Positions 1 through 13,900 of a stretch of DNA of 64,000 nt are shown piece by piece; position 1 is the first letter of the stretch, and each line of letters begins with the position of its first letter. Source of the stretch: Blastomussa wellsi (lineage: Eukaryota; Cnidaria; Anthozoa; Scleractinia; Plerogyridae); assembly GCA_947652115.1 (NCBI GenBank), contig OX393563.1, positions 10,595,861 to 10,659,860 on the forward strand, in the 5' to 3' direction. Position numbers and translations under genes: made by a program. The notes under the pieces are model-generated. The model had not been told where the DNA came from and did no database searches. It worked only from the letters and a program-made list of their open reading frames with translations.

Positions 1-3000
1 ATTTCCCTATTGTCTTTGTAATAGTCAATTTTGTTCCTCTTTTTCCAATGTTAAGCCACCCGTTGAGAGCATAGTGTATTCAAGAGAATGCGATGGGTAG
101 CCCTACCGAGAAATCGGTCGTCAATTTTGCTTATATTGCAAGGCTCTCCCAAAAAGAAAATGCGGGGGGGGGGGGGGGGGATTAGAACTTTTGTGGATGT
201 GCCCACTGAACGGCTTGAACATATGCGGTTAACTCTGTTTATTTGAAAAGTTTGTTTCTAACTGTTTTCATTTCTTAGCCCCGATTAAATTTACATAATT
301 GTGACAATATTTTAGTTGATGAAAAGGTAAGTTGTCAGTTTCAGTCAATAAAATAACTTTATGTGGAATCATTTTTCAAATGAAGTTACCCAGAGAACTT
401 ATTTACTTTTAAAGTTCAACACTATGGTCTGTATGAGCGGTTTAACAAATGACCAAGACTTGCCAATTAAATACCATAAACGGCACAATAATTGTGTATT
501 TACTGATTTCATCAGTAGATTTCATCAGTAGAATAAGTAATCTTACAGTTGATAAAACGCTTATCGCACGGACTTTATCTTGGCTTATTGTTGTCTTATG
601 GTGTTTTTATTTGTCCAATTATCTGCTTCTTACTAAATACAAGCCTGTTTCTATTCGTTTACGTGCAAGGCAAGATCAACATGCGCGTATTTTATGTAAA
701 CGTCAAACAGGAACATGAAGATAATATAGTTTATTTTCCGTATCTGAATTATTATCTCATGACAAACAGTTGCCAAGTCTCTTTTGGAAAGCGGTCGAAA
801 GGTACACAGCAAGTTTCAATATTGGAATTGATTATAATAAGTTTCATGATCTCCAGGTTGAATTAGTGACTAGCTTATCTACTACTGTTGTTAATGTTGT
901 TAGATGTTTTCTCAGGCTTCAATTGGTAGATTTAAAATAGGATATCTACAATGGTTTGAAATGAGATGATATCTTTTTAATCGAGATATAGAGAAGAAAG
1001 AATTCTTGTTTGAAAATAAAAATGAATTTGATAAAAATAACAGTATGTGTACATGCGGATATTTGTACGAATGGGAAAAAGTTTTTGACTTGACCAAATC
1101 GTCCAGATGCAACGTATATAACATCAGTTGCAGAAACTACGCCATTTCCTTGAAAACGCAGTCGAACCTTTAGCCACGTATGTAAGCTATTACCGTAACT
1201 CGGTAGCATTTATTTAAACCTGAAATTAATAACAATCTTACTGATTTTTCTTTTGTATTTCGGTTGTACGTAATGGCAATAAAGATATTATGTTTTTCGT
1301 TTAAGTTTTTTTTCATACAAGGATGAAATATCGGAGGACCAGCTCCACAGATTCAAGTTATTGTTTGAAAGGATAAGAAAGAGCTCATTAGTTCTGCTCT
1401 CCTCCAGGCAAGATAGCGTGTAGACAATCACAAGCGAAAGCCTCAACAACCAGTTCTGGGTTTAAGTTGAACTTGAGTTCTCCAAACAGAGATTCTGGCT
1501 GGCCCAGTTTTGACGTTCTAAAACAGCCTACTTGCAAGCTCGAAGAAGCCCTCAGTCCTCCAGCATTTCTTTGCAACAACACAAGAGCCAAGACTACAAA
1601 TTAAACGAATGATAGCAAACGCAAATGCTGTGTTATTAGGCAATTGTTTCGGCGGTTGTTAATAATCGATGCAGCACGTGTGTCGAGCGACTCGTTAACA
1701 TAGCGGTTTGTATTTGTGTTAAATAATTTAAGTATGTTCTTCGTTGGAAAGAAACAAGCCGCCTTTGCTAGTGGTGATTGACCGTCACTAATTGTCGGGC
1801 AGTTCAAACGAAAAGAAACGCGCGGTAATGTAATAATCTTCAGTTTCTTTGAGTGGTTCGAAGGGTCTTTCTCTAGCCTGAGACGAAGAAGAAGTTAATT
1901 TCCTGTCCATTTGAAAATAAAAGTGGCAAATTATATATGCTACCTTTGTAAATAAATGGCGAGATTGATTTCGAAAATTTCTCTCTCTGGAAATACACCT
2001 AAATTCAAAGCCGGGTACTAAGTAAAAAAAGTAAAGGAAACGAGCACCTGGAATATTGTCAGGTTTGAGCCGTTGATCAAGCTGAGCAATAGATTTAAGA
2101 CGATTCTTAGCTTCTTATTACTTGGACTAGCAACTGTTGCGAGTGTACAAGTGCTTTATTCCTAAACGGACAGTGTTTGGTTTCCCTTCGTCTTGGTCAG
2201 TTCTTAACCAGTAACGCAAAATCTCTAAAATGTTTATAGTATATATTCATTCTGAAGGTCAGGCGTTTTGCAAGGCTTGATTGCTCAAGCAATTTTGTAC
2301 AAAGTTTTGCGCGCCTTAATATCCGTCGTGGGTTTTCTCCGAATAAAATTTCCACGGTGATGTACAAGGGGTAAATGATCAGCAAATATACAGTGATCTG
2401 TGATGCTTTAAAATTATCTTGGAATAAATAACAGACTTTAATGAAACTGTTCAACTTCGAGAAGAAACGGCTTGGATGTAATATTTGTTACATTTTTTAA
2501 AAAACGAATATGGCGAAGTGGTAGTTCTCCTACTTCTAAGATTTCCAAGATAAAAATTTTTAATTTTTAATTTTAAACTTCTCCTTTGCCTTTTCTCAAA
2601 CTTTTAACGAAGAAAGCGAAATCGCAAGTTCTTGAGTTCGTGCCTCTTTCCACAGGCGCATGCGTTATGCGACCAGAAAGGTTTGCTCGTAAACAATATA
2701 ATGATGAACTACACACCAAGCCGTTTTGTAGAATTGTTTGGTTTTACTTCGATGGCGTAACAACTAGATATAATAAATATTGACCATGTTTTGTATGCGG
2801 AAAATAGTGTTGTCACATCTTATCGCTCGCCTGCTGGGAAAATGAATAGAAAAGCGTTGAACAACTAATATGATTCAAGAAAATTACTGTGTACGCTGGT
2901 CAAGTTATTTGATGTTAGACCTGATTTAAAACTTGCATAGATAAAAGGAAAAGACAGTATTATTAAAAGATAAGCGTTTTCTATTCTCTCTCATCGGAGG

Positions 3001-6000
3001 TAGAAAGATGACTATCGATATAAAAAGAGACTGGCCGGCTATCAGCTCCCACTGCAACTGAGCCTTTTGCGAAATTAAAGAATAAAAAGAATTTCACATA
3101 ACGGATTATAATTCGTCCGTTTGACCCCCCTCCTTCGCAAAATGGCGTTTAATTTTAATTTAGGAAGTTTATCACTATAGTTAAATTAAAAGAAAAATTC
3201 TCGAAATTGAATTTACACCCGTAAAGAAGTCTTAACTGTCATCAAGTTTTTTTTGGCGATGTAACACACGAATCCAGTTTTATGAATTTCGAAAACGCAC
3301 ACAAAAAAGAAAGCTCGTTTAGTGGACCCGAAAAGGCGTTTCAAACTTTAATTATTTCAGGAAAATACATTGTGGAGTGTGTTGTTCAAACATAACTTTT
3401 TCGTCTGCTATACGCTGGCAAGCGATTTACACTCGTTATCACTAACTCGAACGAGAGAATTAAAAATTAAAATAACGTTTCCACAGATAAACAATCAAAA
3501 TTTTGTGGTCTCTGCGGGACAGCTTAAATTTTTAACAGAAATGAGCCGCGTCGGTTCCAAAGATTTATTGCGAAATTACGGAAAAAGTTATCGGCTGGTA
3601 AAGCTGGTTATAACGCATGTAACAAGACAGCCAAACGAACCACGATAGAAAATTGATTTAGGAAATCAACCCTACCCGACATCATCAAATTTTAAAAACT
3701 TGTTTCTGCTCTTTATCGAATGTTTTAGTGTAAAATGATGGGAAAATGGAAGACGCCTACTTGGCAGCGAGTGTGATCAAGGTACGGATATTCAAAAATA
3801 GTTTTGTTATGACAAAGCTTGCCACTTGCTAGAGTGCGAGTTGTTAATGAAATTGGATGGACGACGCTACTAAGTAAATGATATAATCTTCGACCTTAAT
3901 GTTGCGAGGGTGATCTATGATCAGTTTGGCGATCAAAATGGACCTCTTTTCCTCTTTTTGTTCCGGTGAAAGGGAGTTCGAGACATCTGTCTAGCAAGTT
4001 TCCCTTACGTGCGTGCTGTTTAGCGTGCTAAGTACGTTTTGATTTAAGATTTAAAACGTTTCTTTTAAGTTTCCAAAATACTTCCGATGTACATAAATTT
4101 CCTATCTTGTCGAAGGTGATATTATCACTCTCACGTAGCACGCGGTCGTTTTTGAGATACAGTTGCCTTTTTAGACAGCTTGGTTGCTCGGGTTATAAAC
4201 TCCCGATTAAAACAATTGCTATTTAACCCTGAGAAAAAAGGAAAAATAAAGACAAAGATTGATCATTTGAATTTGTTTTTATAAAGTGTTTACTTTATTA
4301 GGAATATGACTGACCAAGATTCACTCCGTGAGATAACTGCGAAAATTACTTAGCTGTTTCACCAAAGGCAGGTTTTTACCCAGCCATTACACACTATCGT
4401 TCTTTACAAAGAACTGTGTTATTCTTTAGTCACCTTGTACAACATGGGCGATTAAAGAAATCATTGTACCTTCCATAGTTGCCGCTTCTCGACAGCTCAT
4501 ATCCAAGTTTTAATTTCGCTTATTTTCGACGCTTCCTTGTGCATTGATTAACCGGTTCCCTGAGGGCACGTATCGTCCACTAAGCACCTCAAAGTGACCC
4601 TTGACAATTAAGAATGTATTTAAATTTACTTTGCACCACGAACCATAATAAGCAATCACTGATTACCACAAACCTAAACAAAGGAAAAATAAAAATTACT
4701 GATAACCGTTAAGATAGGAAACGAGAACCGCTGGAGCTGGCGGCTAATGAACAAGATCTTTGTAATTTACATTCCTGGCTGAGAATCGCCTACTGTGCTC
4801 CCCTAACGTTACTCGGTTTACAAAAAAAAACAGCCAAGCCGATCATTTAATGGTTCGCCGAGAAACAGAAAGCAAGCTCAGTGAATCTCCGGTGCCTCGT
4901 ACATTGCATATGCACGGCATTTTGTTGTGTGTGCTCTCCGCATGTTGTCCTCCTAGGGAACCACACTCAAACCCTGAAATGGACATGACCCCAAACAAAA
5001 CACTCATCGCATCTCCGGGGCTACGCTCTTGCCTGTGCCTCTTATACAGCAAATAAATCAGACCAGGGTTGGCTTCCATGGCTCAGCCTAAACCCTTTTG
5101 CTTAAGTTTCTATAGAAGGCACCTGGGGTTTGCAACTTTATTTTCCCTAACCAGTGGCCTGCATAGAGGGACGAGAAACTTCACATGGGATAAGCTCTTT
5201 GAAGGCAATTTAATACTTTAATAATTGATCATATATTGTTCTCGGACGATTTGTTTGCTATTAAGTCTATTTTTACAGCACGTGTATTCCGAAACAAAGT
5301 GTTGGTGGCCTATCTGGCGCGTGCCTGCCTGAAAAGACTTAATAAACTTATCTCGCTTTCTTCATTGTGGAGCTCAGAGCCGGTGAACCGGTTAATCTGC
5401 AACCGGGCTACCTATTTGAAAGGCGTATAACTCCTCACTCATTAAACTTTCAAACAACAACAAATCTCTGTAAATTACACATTAGTTCTTCTTAGAGTGT
5501 TCACTTGTATAAATTTTCTCCTTCCTTAGTTTACCTCGAAAATTTTAATTTGCTATTCTGGGGATTAGCTGCAAATTGGGTGTTTTCCGGTGATTATGGT
5601 ATTAAAGTACAAACTAAGAAATGAAATCCCCCGCTCATAGCGTTCCAGGCATTCAAACGGAAAGGAAATAAGGTATGTTTTTTGTTACGTGTTGCTCTTT
5701 GACTACTAATATCTATTATTTAAGCACGAACTGTGGAGTGAGTAATTTCCTTAAGCCAAGTTTCTATACAACACTGCCACAATAACCCTTTTTTCCACCA
5801 GGGAATTGAAATTAACCCCGGCGTCAATTGGCCTGCTCAATGAGCTAGCGAAAGCGCTTTCTTTGGCATGAGTAAACATTGTACTATGAACGAAACAAAA
5901 CTTCAAAAAACTGGCCACCATTTATTGATCTTCGGAATAAAGTCTGGCTGTTTTTCTCCCCTTAAGTTATTTCTGTCTCATTTACTTTAATTCATTATTA

Positions 6001-7987
6001 ATGAGGCCCGCATATTTACTCTCAGTAATGAAAGAGACGAAAGTTATTCCATTTAAGAGATAGTTTAAATAAAAGAGTAGTTATTGTAAAGAGTGAAATT
6101 TACCGTATTTTTAGTTTTAGCAGTCCATTACCAAGGCAAGCTCTCTGATTGCACGAAAAATAATGAGTTTTCAGAAGTAATGAACCCACCTCTATTCTGA
6201 TGCAAATTTAATTTCCTTCACCGCTATTTAAGTGTCGAAAAATTTCCGCACCATTTTATCCACTTTTTAAACCAAGTACAATGATAAAATGTTTTCTTTA
6301 ATTCAATTTGCGCTATCATTTGAAAGGAATCGAGAACCTTCTTCAAAGTTTCTAAACAAAGTTGAGAAAGCCGAAGCAATTTCCGCGTTTAAAAAAGTGG
6401 TCCACACCCTGCCGCACTGACACGAAGACTAAACGGTTTGCATATTAAGCGAGCACTCCGGTGGTCTACCGTCAGTTTGTTTTCTTTAGCTTCATCTCAG
6501 TGTGCAGCAATCTTGCTGATCATGTCCAGATTAAAACACGACCTTCTAATTATAAAAGAAAGGTTGCGAATTCGAGCAAATATGTTTAAGCACCTTTGTT
6601 CTTGACACGCGCCTGCCACGCGCCTATCAGCAGGTGCCGAGGGAATGCCCCGCCTATGCAAAAAAACCAAGATTTGATCCAAGATTTGTTCGTTTCCTAC
6701 TCGAGGCATAAGATGCGGAGCGCTTGTATATTTCACTTTCGAGATTAAGAAACGCAGAGCTGCACGCGAGAGGATGCGACTCACAGAACACATCAACAGT
6801 TAACTAGATAACAGACTAATGCGAAACCAAATTCGAAACCTGAAAAATAACACATATTTGTTTTTTATTACCATTTACTGCATGCTCTCTTAATAAAGAG
6901 TTGGTGGTCTTAATAAGGCTCGTTTCCATTGGAAAATGTTAGAACACTACTAATTAAATAAACCTATCTAATCACTGGTGATTGATTTGGGCGCTAACTT
7001 CTTTGTGTTCATTAATTCGTAATTGGGACCGAGTGTGTTTACATCTTTCTATTTCTGCAATATTAATTCGAAGGATCTTTATCTAAAGGAGTAAAATTAG
7101 GAAATCTGCCTTCGGGTCGCGGCATGAACTAAATCAATGAAAAAATGATAATATCCTAAAAGCGCCACGCGTAAAACAATTGATTTTTACAGCAGTGCTG
7201 TTTTACAATTCCTCAGCATTAATCTATCAGAAAAGTAGGTTGGGTGTTTAAACTTAAGCATTGTGGAGAAATCGCGTTTTGAGAATATGCGGGGTTAAAA
7301 TGACCCTAAATCTAAAGCGAAATGAGGCTACAAATCAAGTCAAATTTGATACAGACTCAAAGTATGCACCTGTACCATTGATTTATTATTTGAAACTAAA
7401 TTTCCTTCTTCTTCCATCGCTAGATTTCACCATCCGGATGTCGGTTAAAGAAAAAAAATGTAGATTTAATCTCTGCTAATTCTGCACTTTGCTACAAATC
7501 TCGTTGTCGCGGCGTCCATTAATCGAAATACTTCGTTCCTGTTTCCTCATGCTACAAAACTTTTCCCTCCAAATCTGTGAAAAAAATACATTACAGCCTC
7601 ATAGGAAATGCAAGTTTTAGTTTATTTTCCTTTTCTTTGGCGAAACCCTGTTGATCAGTTGCTCAAGTCTCCGCAAGGGGTAACATCGGGCGCATGCTTG
7701 ATAGCTACCAAAGGCAGGTGCTTCGAACCCTGGCAGCTCATTATAAGCGAGTAGCACAGCGCTCAATGAGGTGTGAAGGGCTAGATGAAAAATATTTGAT
7801 TTATTACAAAGACTTATTTAGTTTTGCTTAGCCATTGTTCACATCTTGATCATTGTCAACGGCAAACATTGGCCAGCATATAAAGCGCTGACGTTTTATT
7901 AAAATCTCATAAACCGAGAGTAAGTGAATACGTAAAGATTGAAAATCACCACGATTGACCGACCCGGCGGTAAGGATCCGTGCCGAG
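1..7987. other. Non-coding 5' flank of the PRDM12-like gene
   Basis: About 8 kb of AT-rich sequence in which I see no convincing coding exon. Open frames are short, overlap on both strands and resemble no family I know. A run of 17 G lies at 164-180. Given the developmental regulator downstream, the stretch may hold 5' UTR exons and enhancers, but nothing in the sequence itself identifies one. A short frame at 3746-3781 ends at a GT and was considered as a leader exon, then rejected. Confidence 0.5.
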
Positions 7988-10900
7988 ATGTCCGTTTGGA
8001 TGGCGCCGTCACTCTTGGAAAAACCAACCGGTCCCCTGAACATAAGTCAGGAGGTTTTAAGAAGCGTTTTGTACGGCAAGTGGTGTAACGTATTTGGAGG
8101 CCAGAAAGAGCTCACCTTTAAGTCAGGGGTGCTGGAGAAAGTGGACTACAACTCGGATGAAGGTAAATTTTAAAATTCTTTTACAACAATGAATATTATT
8201 CAGTTTTAAAAACAAAATATGTAGTGAGAAACACGGCGCGACTTAAACTACCGTGCGTGCTTTGACACTGCAGAGTTTCGAGCAATGCGAAATTATGTAA
8301 TTACTCGTCTTCAAACGGTGTGTTTGGTTACTGGAAGTTTACAACGCCGTGTCATTTTCTCTGTTTTAGTGTGGAAAAAACTGTCAAGGGGTTGTGAATT
8401 GTTCTGTGTTACGTATTCTTTTGGAATTTAACTAAGGAATGCCATTAAATTTTAACGACTTAGGAAAGTTTATAATCTCTGGTTTATTTTAATGAGAAGA
8501 ATTTGGGTTTATTAAACACACATCACTTTTTCTCTGGTTTGACGTACAGAATTTCTAAAGCTGCACGCTTCGCTGGCTGTTTCTCTAAAATGAGACATTC
8601 AAGCCCATTGTAAAAGCGGTGCCGCAAATTGCAAAATCGCGTGAGATTACGCTCGTCTTCGGTTTTGCGTCGCTTTAGAAAAGCATAGCTTCAGGCTGTG
8701 CCGAAATGAAAATTAAACAGGGATTGCTCTGATTTCTTTTCTGATTTTGCCATGAAACTTGTGTACTTGCTTTCAAGCTCATTTATAACAACATCTGCGA
8801 GGTAGTTTGAGTGGTACAAGAGCGATAAACCCCCTTGCGCGCCTGTTCTTCTCATCCTCCTTGCTTCGTTTTTTACTCAATGTTTTCAAAACGCCTTGTA
8901 CAGTTTCCGGCTGTCTGGTGAAACGGTCATTAGTGTGCGATCTACCAGCAAACAACATTTCAAAATGGAGGCAAGAGCGCTTCCTTATTTCAATTGTAAT
9001 TTCGGAACGATAATAAGGTTTAAATACCCAATTTGCTCTTAGCAGGTGGATTCACTCTGAATGAATATGCATGCGAACCTCGGAAATTTAACTAAAAGCA
9101 CTTAATTCCACCCAGTTTTGTAAACGTGCAGTATTCCGTGGACTTTTAAGCTATTTGAGCAAAGTTCATGTCTTATCAATTGAGGTTTTCCCGATCGCTT
9201 CGAGGTCAGATATTCGCCTGCACTTCTTGCTAACGAAGTGATTCCATCGCCATCAAAAACTATGTACTTGCATTGAAATTCTCGAGTGTCGGCGTGACAG
9301 AGGATATAAAAGAGTTTATATAAAAGAGAGAAATATGTTTAATCTGGTCTAATTTCGAATTTGCTTTTCGAGAGAAATTAGCATGTTTGGACATTTTTTA
9401 TCATGTAATTAATGTCCACTAGTTAGCATTAAACATAGATTAGCATATCAAAGAACAGTAACATGATGGAGTAACAATGAGCCCAGAACAGTCAAACTCA
9501 AAGCAAAATCGATGAATACAGACAAGCGCGTTTCCTAAAACAACTTGGAAAGCTTTGCCCACGTGACACCCTGGGATTGTCCGCCTCGCCTAAATCACAA
9601 ACATGAAAGCATTTTGGGAAATTAAAAAATAGAAAACAGGCATGCACAGAAAGAAAGTCGGGAGACTGCTTGTTTTCATAAAACAAGCTTCCGTGCTCTG
9701 TTAATTCAAATACGTGTGCCGTATTGTTCGACACTCTTTACTTTCACATTGTTTATGAAATTTTACCAATACCCAAATAAAAACCTATTATGAGAGAAGT
9801 GTCTAGTAATGAAAATTCGTGAACCATATCCTTCCTAGTCATATCTTAACTTCCGCAATCACCTCTAAATTTACTTCTTTGGTTTGTGTTTCATACTGTG
9901 CTCCATCAAAGGCGATTGTTTGTGCCCGATAAGCCCCTGTAGCATAACAATTCGCTAGAGATTAATGCGTCGCGTAAACCATCCTTTTCTACCTGCTTAT
10001 CACAGTGTATTTAGCACGTTCCTTGGGTTTACTTTAATTCAAGATCATAAAGATTAGCAGAAACCCCGAAGCAGGTGCTACAAGCTTGCCTCGAATGAAT
10101 AAACCTCAGCACATCTAAATTCATTACTGGCAAAGGATAAAAGAAATTCGTTTCGCCGCAATTTTAACACGTTACGTTTCTCGTGTTTTTTTTTTCGGTT
10201 TTATTACTGTGTTAGCTAATTTTACAAACTTCTATTTCGGAGTTTTCTTCAGCGGTGGAATAAAACGTTATAAATAATTGATTGTAAACGACTTCTGTTT
10301 GCTGCGATTGAAGACTACATTAGAGAATAGCGTTTGGGTTTTCATCCGTTTGGGAAAAATGACTCTTTTCAATTCTTTTCTTCTTCTGCGGCTTTTTAAC
10401 AAATTCGTTAACTTTGTAAATTTTAACCGCCTTTCCGATGGTGCTTGCTGCGCGCGTTAAATCACAACAGTTATGATTTTCCCCGTATTTACTCATTTAG
10501 TGGGAAAACGAAATGTCTAGACTACAATTCAGCTATCTTAACTGCAAAAAAACAGTTTTTATATAGTAGAGAAAAAGATGGCGGCGTTTTAACTCATTGA
10601 CCGGGCACCGAATTTATTATTCTTATTGTCTTTTTCCCTTTATTTCCAAGAACCCGACGTTGGTTACACGAGCAGCATAAAACGCGTCGGATCGACAGCT
10701 TTAGTCCCGGTTCTAAGCAACGACACCGCGAAAACTAAGCAACTGTGCTTAGAGAATGACTCGTTCTTCATGGCATTTGTTTCTCTTCCGGAGCAAGTTA
10801 CTATTGCACCTTCGTCAATTCCGGGTGTTCAACTTGGTGTGTTTAGTACCTGCTGGATCAAAGAAGGCACACAAATGGGGCCCTATACCGGTCGCATTGT

Positions 10901-13900
10901 TAAAGTTGAAGAACTGAACGCCGATGTTGATAACAGTCTAATGTGGGAGGTGAGTAGCTATTCGACGTTGGCAAATAACGTTAGGGTGTTCGAGTGTTAT
11001 CGTGTTTAATATTGCGTTATGATGCGGGTTCAACGTTATCGCGCTTAAAATCAAAAGGCGCTGTGTGAAATTCAACCTTAGCACCGCGGGCAGTTGACGG
11101 GAAATCCATGAAATCATTCAAGGAACGACTGAGTTTTCATTATAGTTACTATTTTTCTTCGTCTAGAAGATTAACTTTTTTTGACGAATTTCAAAATATT
11201 AATACCGTCCAGAAAATAAAATGATAATTCTAGTTTTGATTTTGTTTCACTGATCACTTTAGATTAACATGTTTTCTCATAATGTAAAATTCTTAATTTT
11301 GCGTTCGTTTATTGTCAGGTAAAATAGACATGTGCTTTAATGCCCATTTTACAAAGAAAATCACAATGTGATTGAAACTGATGTTGCGCGATAGCCTCGG
11401 GTTCAAAATTATATTCTTCTATTTTTGTCAGCCTGGGGGATTAGGTAAAATCGCCATTTTTGTACAGTAAAAACACTGAAAAAAGCGGCAAAGGAAATGC
11501 TGTTTTTGTTTCCAACAACTTAGAAATCCCCGAAAAGATATTTTGCATAAGAATTTTAAATTCAAAATAAATGAAGTTAAACCAAGAAACCGATAATTCT
11601 GAAATTTCATTTGGCAATCTATTTGCGATTTAGTTTTTGTTTATATAGTACACAAGGCCGTCGAGAGCCTCTTTGACTTAGAACACACTAAAGTCTCTTC
11701 ATATAGACATTCCCAAAGCTAAATCTTCGCACACATAGCAAAATTTCTGACGTCGTGAAAAGGATTTTCTTTCCGAAATTCTACTCTTTTGAGTCCGTTT
11801 TGAACATTTTCGGCAGAACATACAGTTACAGTTTCGTCGTTATTCCAGATGCAAAATGAACTACAAGCGGTAATTATCTTTTCCCGCAACTTTTCCCTTC
11901 GGATAGGTTCTCAACGAAGATGGAACCGTCAGCCACTTTCTCGACGCAAAAGACGAAAATCCACGCAATTGGATGGGCTTTGTTAACTGTGCAAGAAATG
12001 AACAAGAGCAGAACTTGGACGTGTTCCAATACGGAGGCAACATTTACTACCGCGCTGTCAAGGACATCCCGCCCGATCAGGAGTTACTAGTTTGGTACGG
12101 TGGCACGTACATACAGTTCCTCGGCATACCGGGGATTGCACCCGTCAACGATTTTGTGAGGAGAAAGCGAAGAGGACCCGAAGAAGAAGACGAAGAACCC
12201 GAACAAGCTATCCCCGGTTAGTAATGAAGCACAAACTTTTGATAATTCGAATTTCAACTATGCACAGACTTCTCAAATAATGTTGTTAGTCAAACAGGCA
12301 CTAACACTCAGAAAACTTTTGAAAGAGTTTACACTCCTCCAAAGGCACGAGTCGCAGTTGTAGTAGAAAACGTCAGTTTTCGATTGTTACTACTACTGTC
12401 TAAATTAACAAACTGTCGCCTTTGTATAGCAAGATGCAGGGAGCCACAATGCTACAGAATACTTCAGTGACAAGAGGAGAGAACACCTTCAAAACGACTG
12501 CAGCACGGCTTCAAAAAACACACAACGTTTGACTGAAAAAAAAATCGATTAGGAAGCTAACACCAGCATTTGAACCTTTGATATCTACAAATGAATAACA
12601 AACATCAGATTAAAAGTTTCATGCTTGCTTTAGCGTCAAAATTCATTGTTTCTGTTTTTTCCAAAATAACAGGGTAAAATGACGAACAGGTTTTCTACTC
12701 CATACGGAGATTGGCTTCTTGGACGCAGAATTATTTTCGAAAAATTCTCGACTTTCAATTCTTTCACGCGTAGGAGTCGTTGCGACCTCTGAAATTGGTT
12801 TTTCGATCGACTGAAAAAGAAAAATATTCATAAGCTTAGTAGCAGTGGATTTGGTAAAATTTACACGCTGACTTAACTCAGCACAGGAACTGCAATAACA
12901 AATCTTTTTATTTCCATTCGTTTCAAAAGTTCCAGGATTAAACGCACGCCTTTTTCTGTGAACATCAAAAACAAAATATGCTTTTGGCACTAAAATTGGC
13001 TGTCATATATAGTTTGAATATTTGTGAAATACAATAATATATACATGCCAATTCTGTTTTGATGTTTATATGAACGGCGAAAAGCCTTGCTGTGCCATCG
13101 AATTTGTTATTTCTTCCACCGGAACTGAATTCAATTCTTCATATTTTTGGTGTATGTTTATTATAAACATTGGTATGCTGCTTTTATTGAAATGTTTCTT
13201 CCAAGTGTTGTGTGGCCATATTTCTAACAACCAAATAACACTATGACAGCCAGAAGGCAAATTATATCCGCTTGCGTGTGAGGCAACGACTGAAATTTAG
13301 CTTTACTAGCTAGAAAACTCGGCTACTAAAACAAACCGCGCTCGAATTTAACTGCTTTCCTTTATAATTAGGAAAAGGGGTAAGTCTTGACAGATTTGCA
13401 TTTCCAAAAGCGCGGATCCGGAGTTAATCAATCCAATAAATATTAAAAACTTGGCGGGGCGACTTGGCGATGGAGCTTGGTTCAGTATGAGGCATTCAAC
13501 ATTTTTTAAGGGAGATATTATCATTTACAAATTACGAAGCAAGGTCGTTGGCGCCCAGTGTTTTTCATAATGACTCTATCTGTGGGGTGCTGTTACTTCG
13601 AGCACGCGCTTAAGAAAAAAAAAAACGGCGAAACAGAAGCACACACAACAATACGAAAACTTGTTTAAGTCTGTAAAAATGTATTTTGTGAAAGCGTTCG
13701 AATGTGTTTTTTAATTTGCCTGTTTACGAGCACATCTCGGTTTCCCTCGTCCGTTGAATTGCTTTAGATGGCTTTCTGGCCACAAAACTGATTACTCGCA
13801 CAGATAAATACAGTAATTATTAGGTAGTTAAGCCTCGAGCTAACATCATCTCCCTGATGTACATCTAATGGAAACGCGCAAATTACAGCTTTCTTTTTTC

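Noticed and set aside
3746..3781. Possible leader exon of PRDM12 (12 codons from ATG to a GT donor)
   Set aside because: Ends phase 0, but no acceptor in a matching phase with a pyrimidine tract precedes the frame at 7988; the ORF is too short to support.
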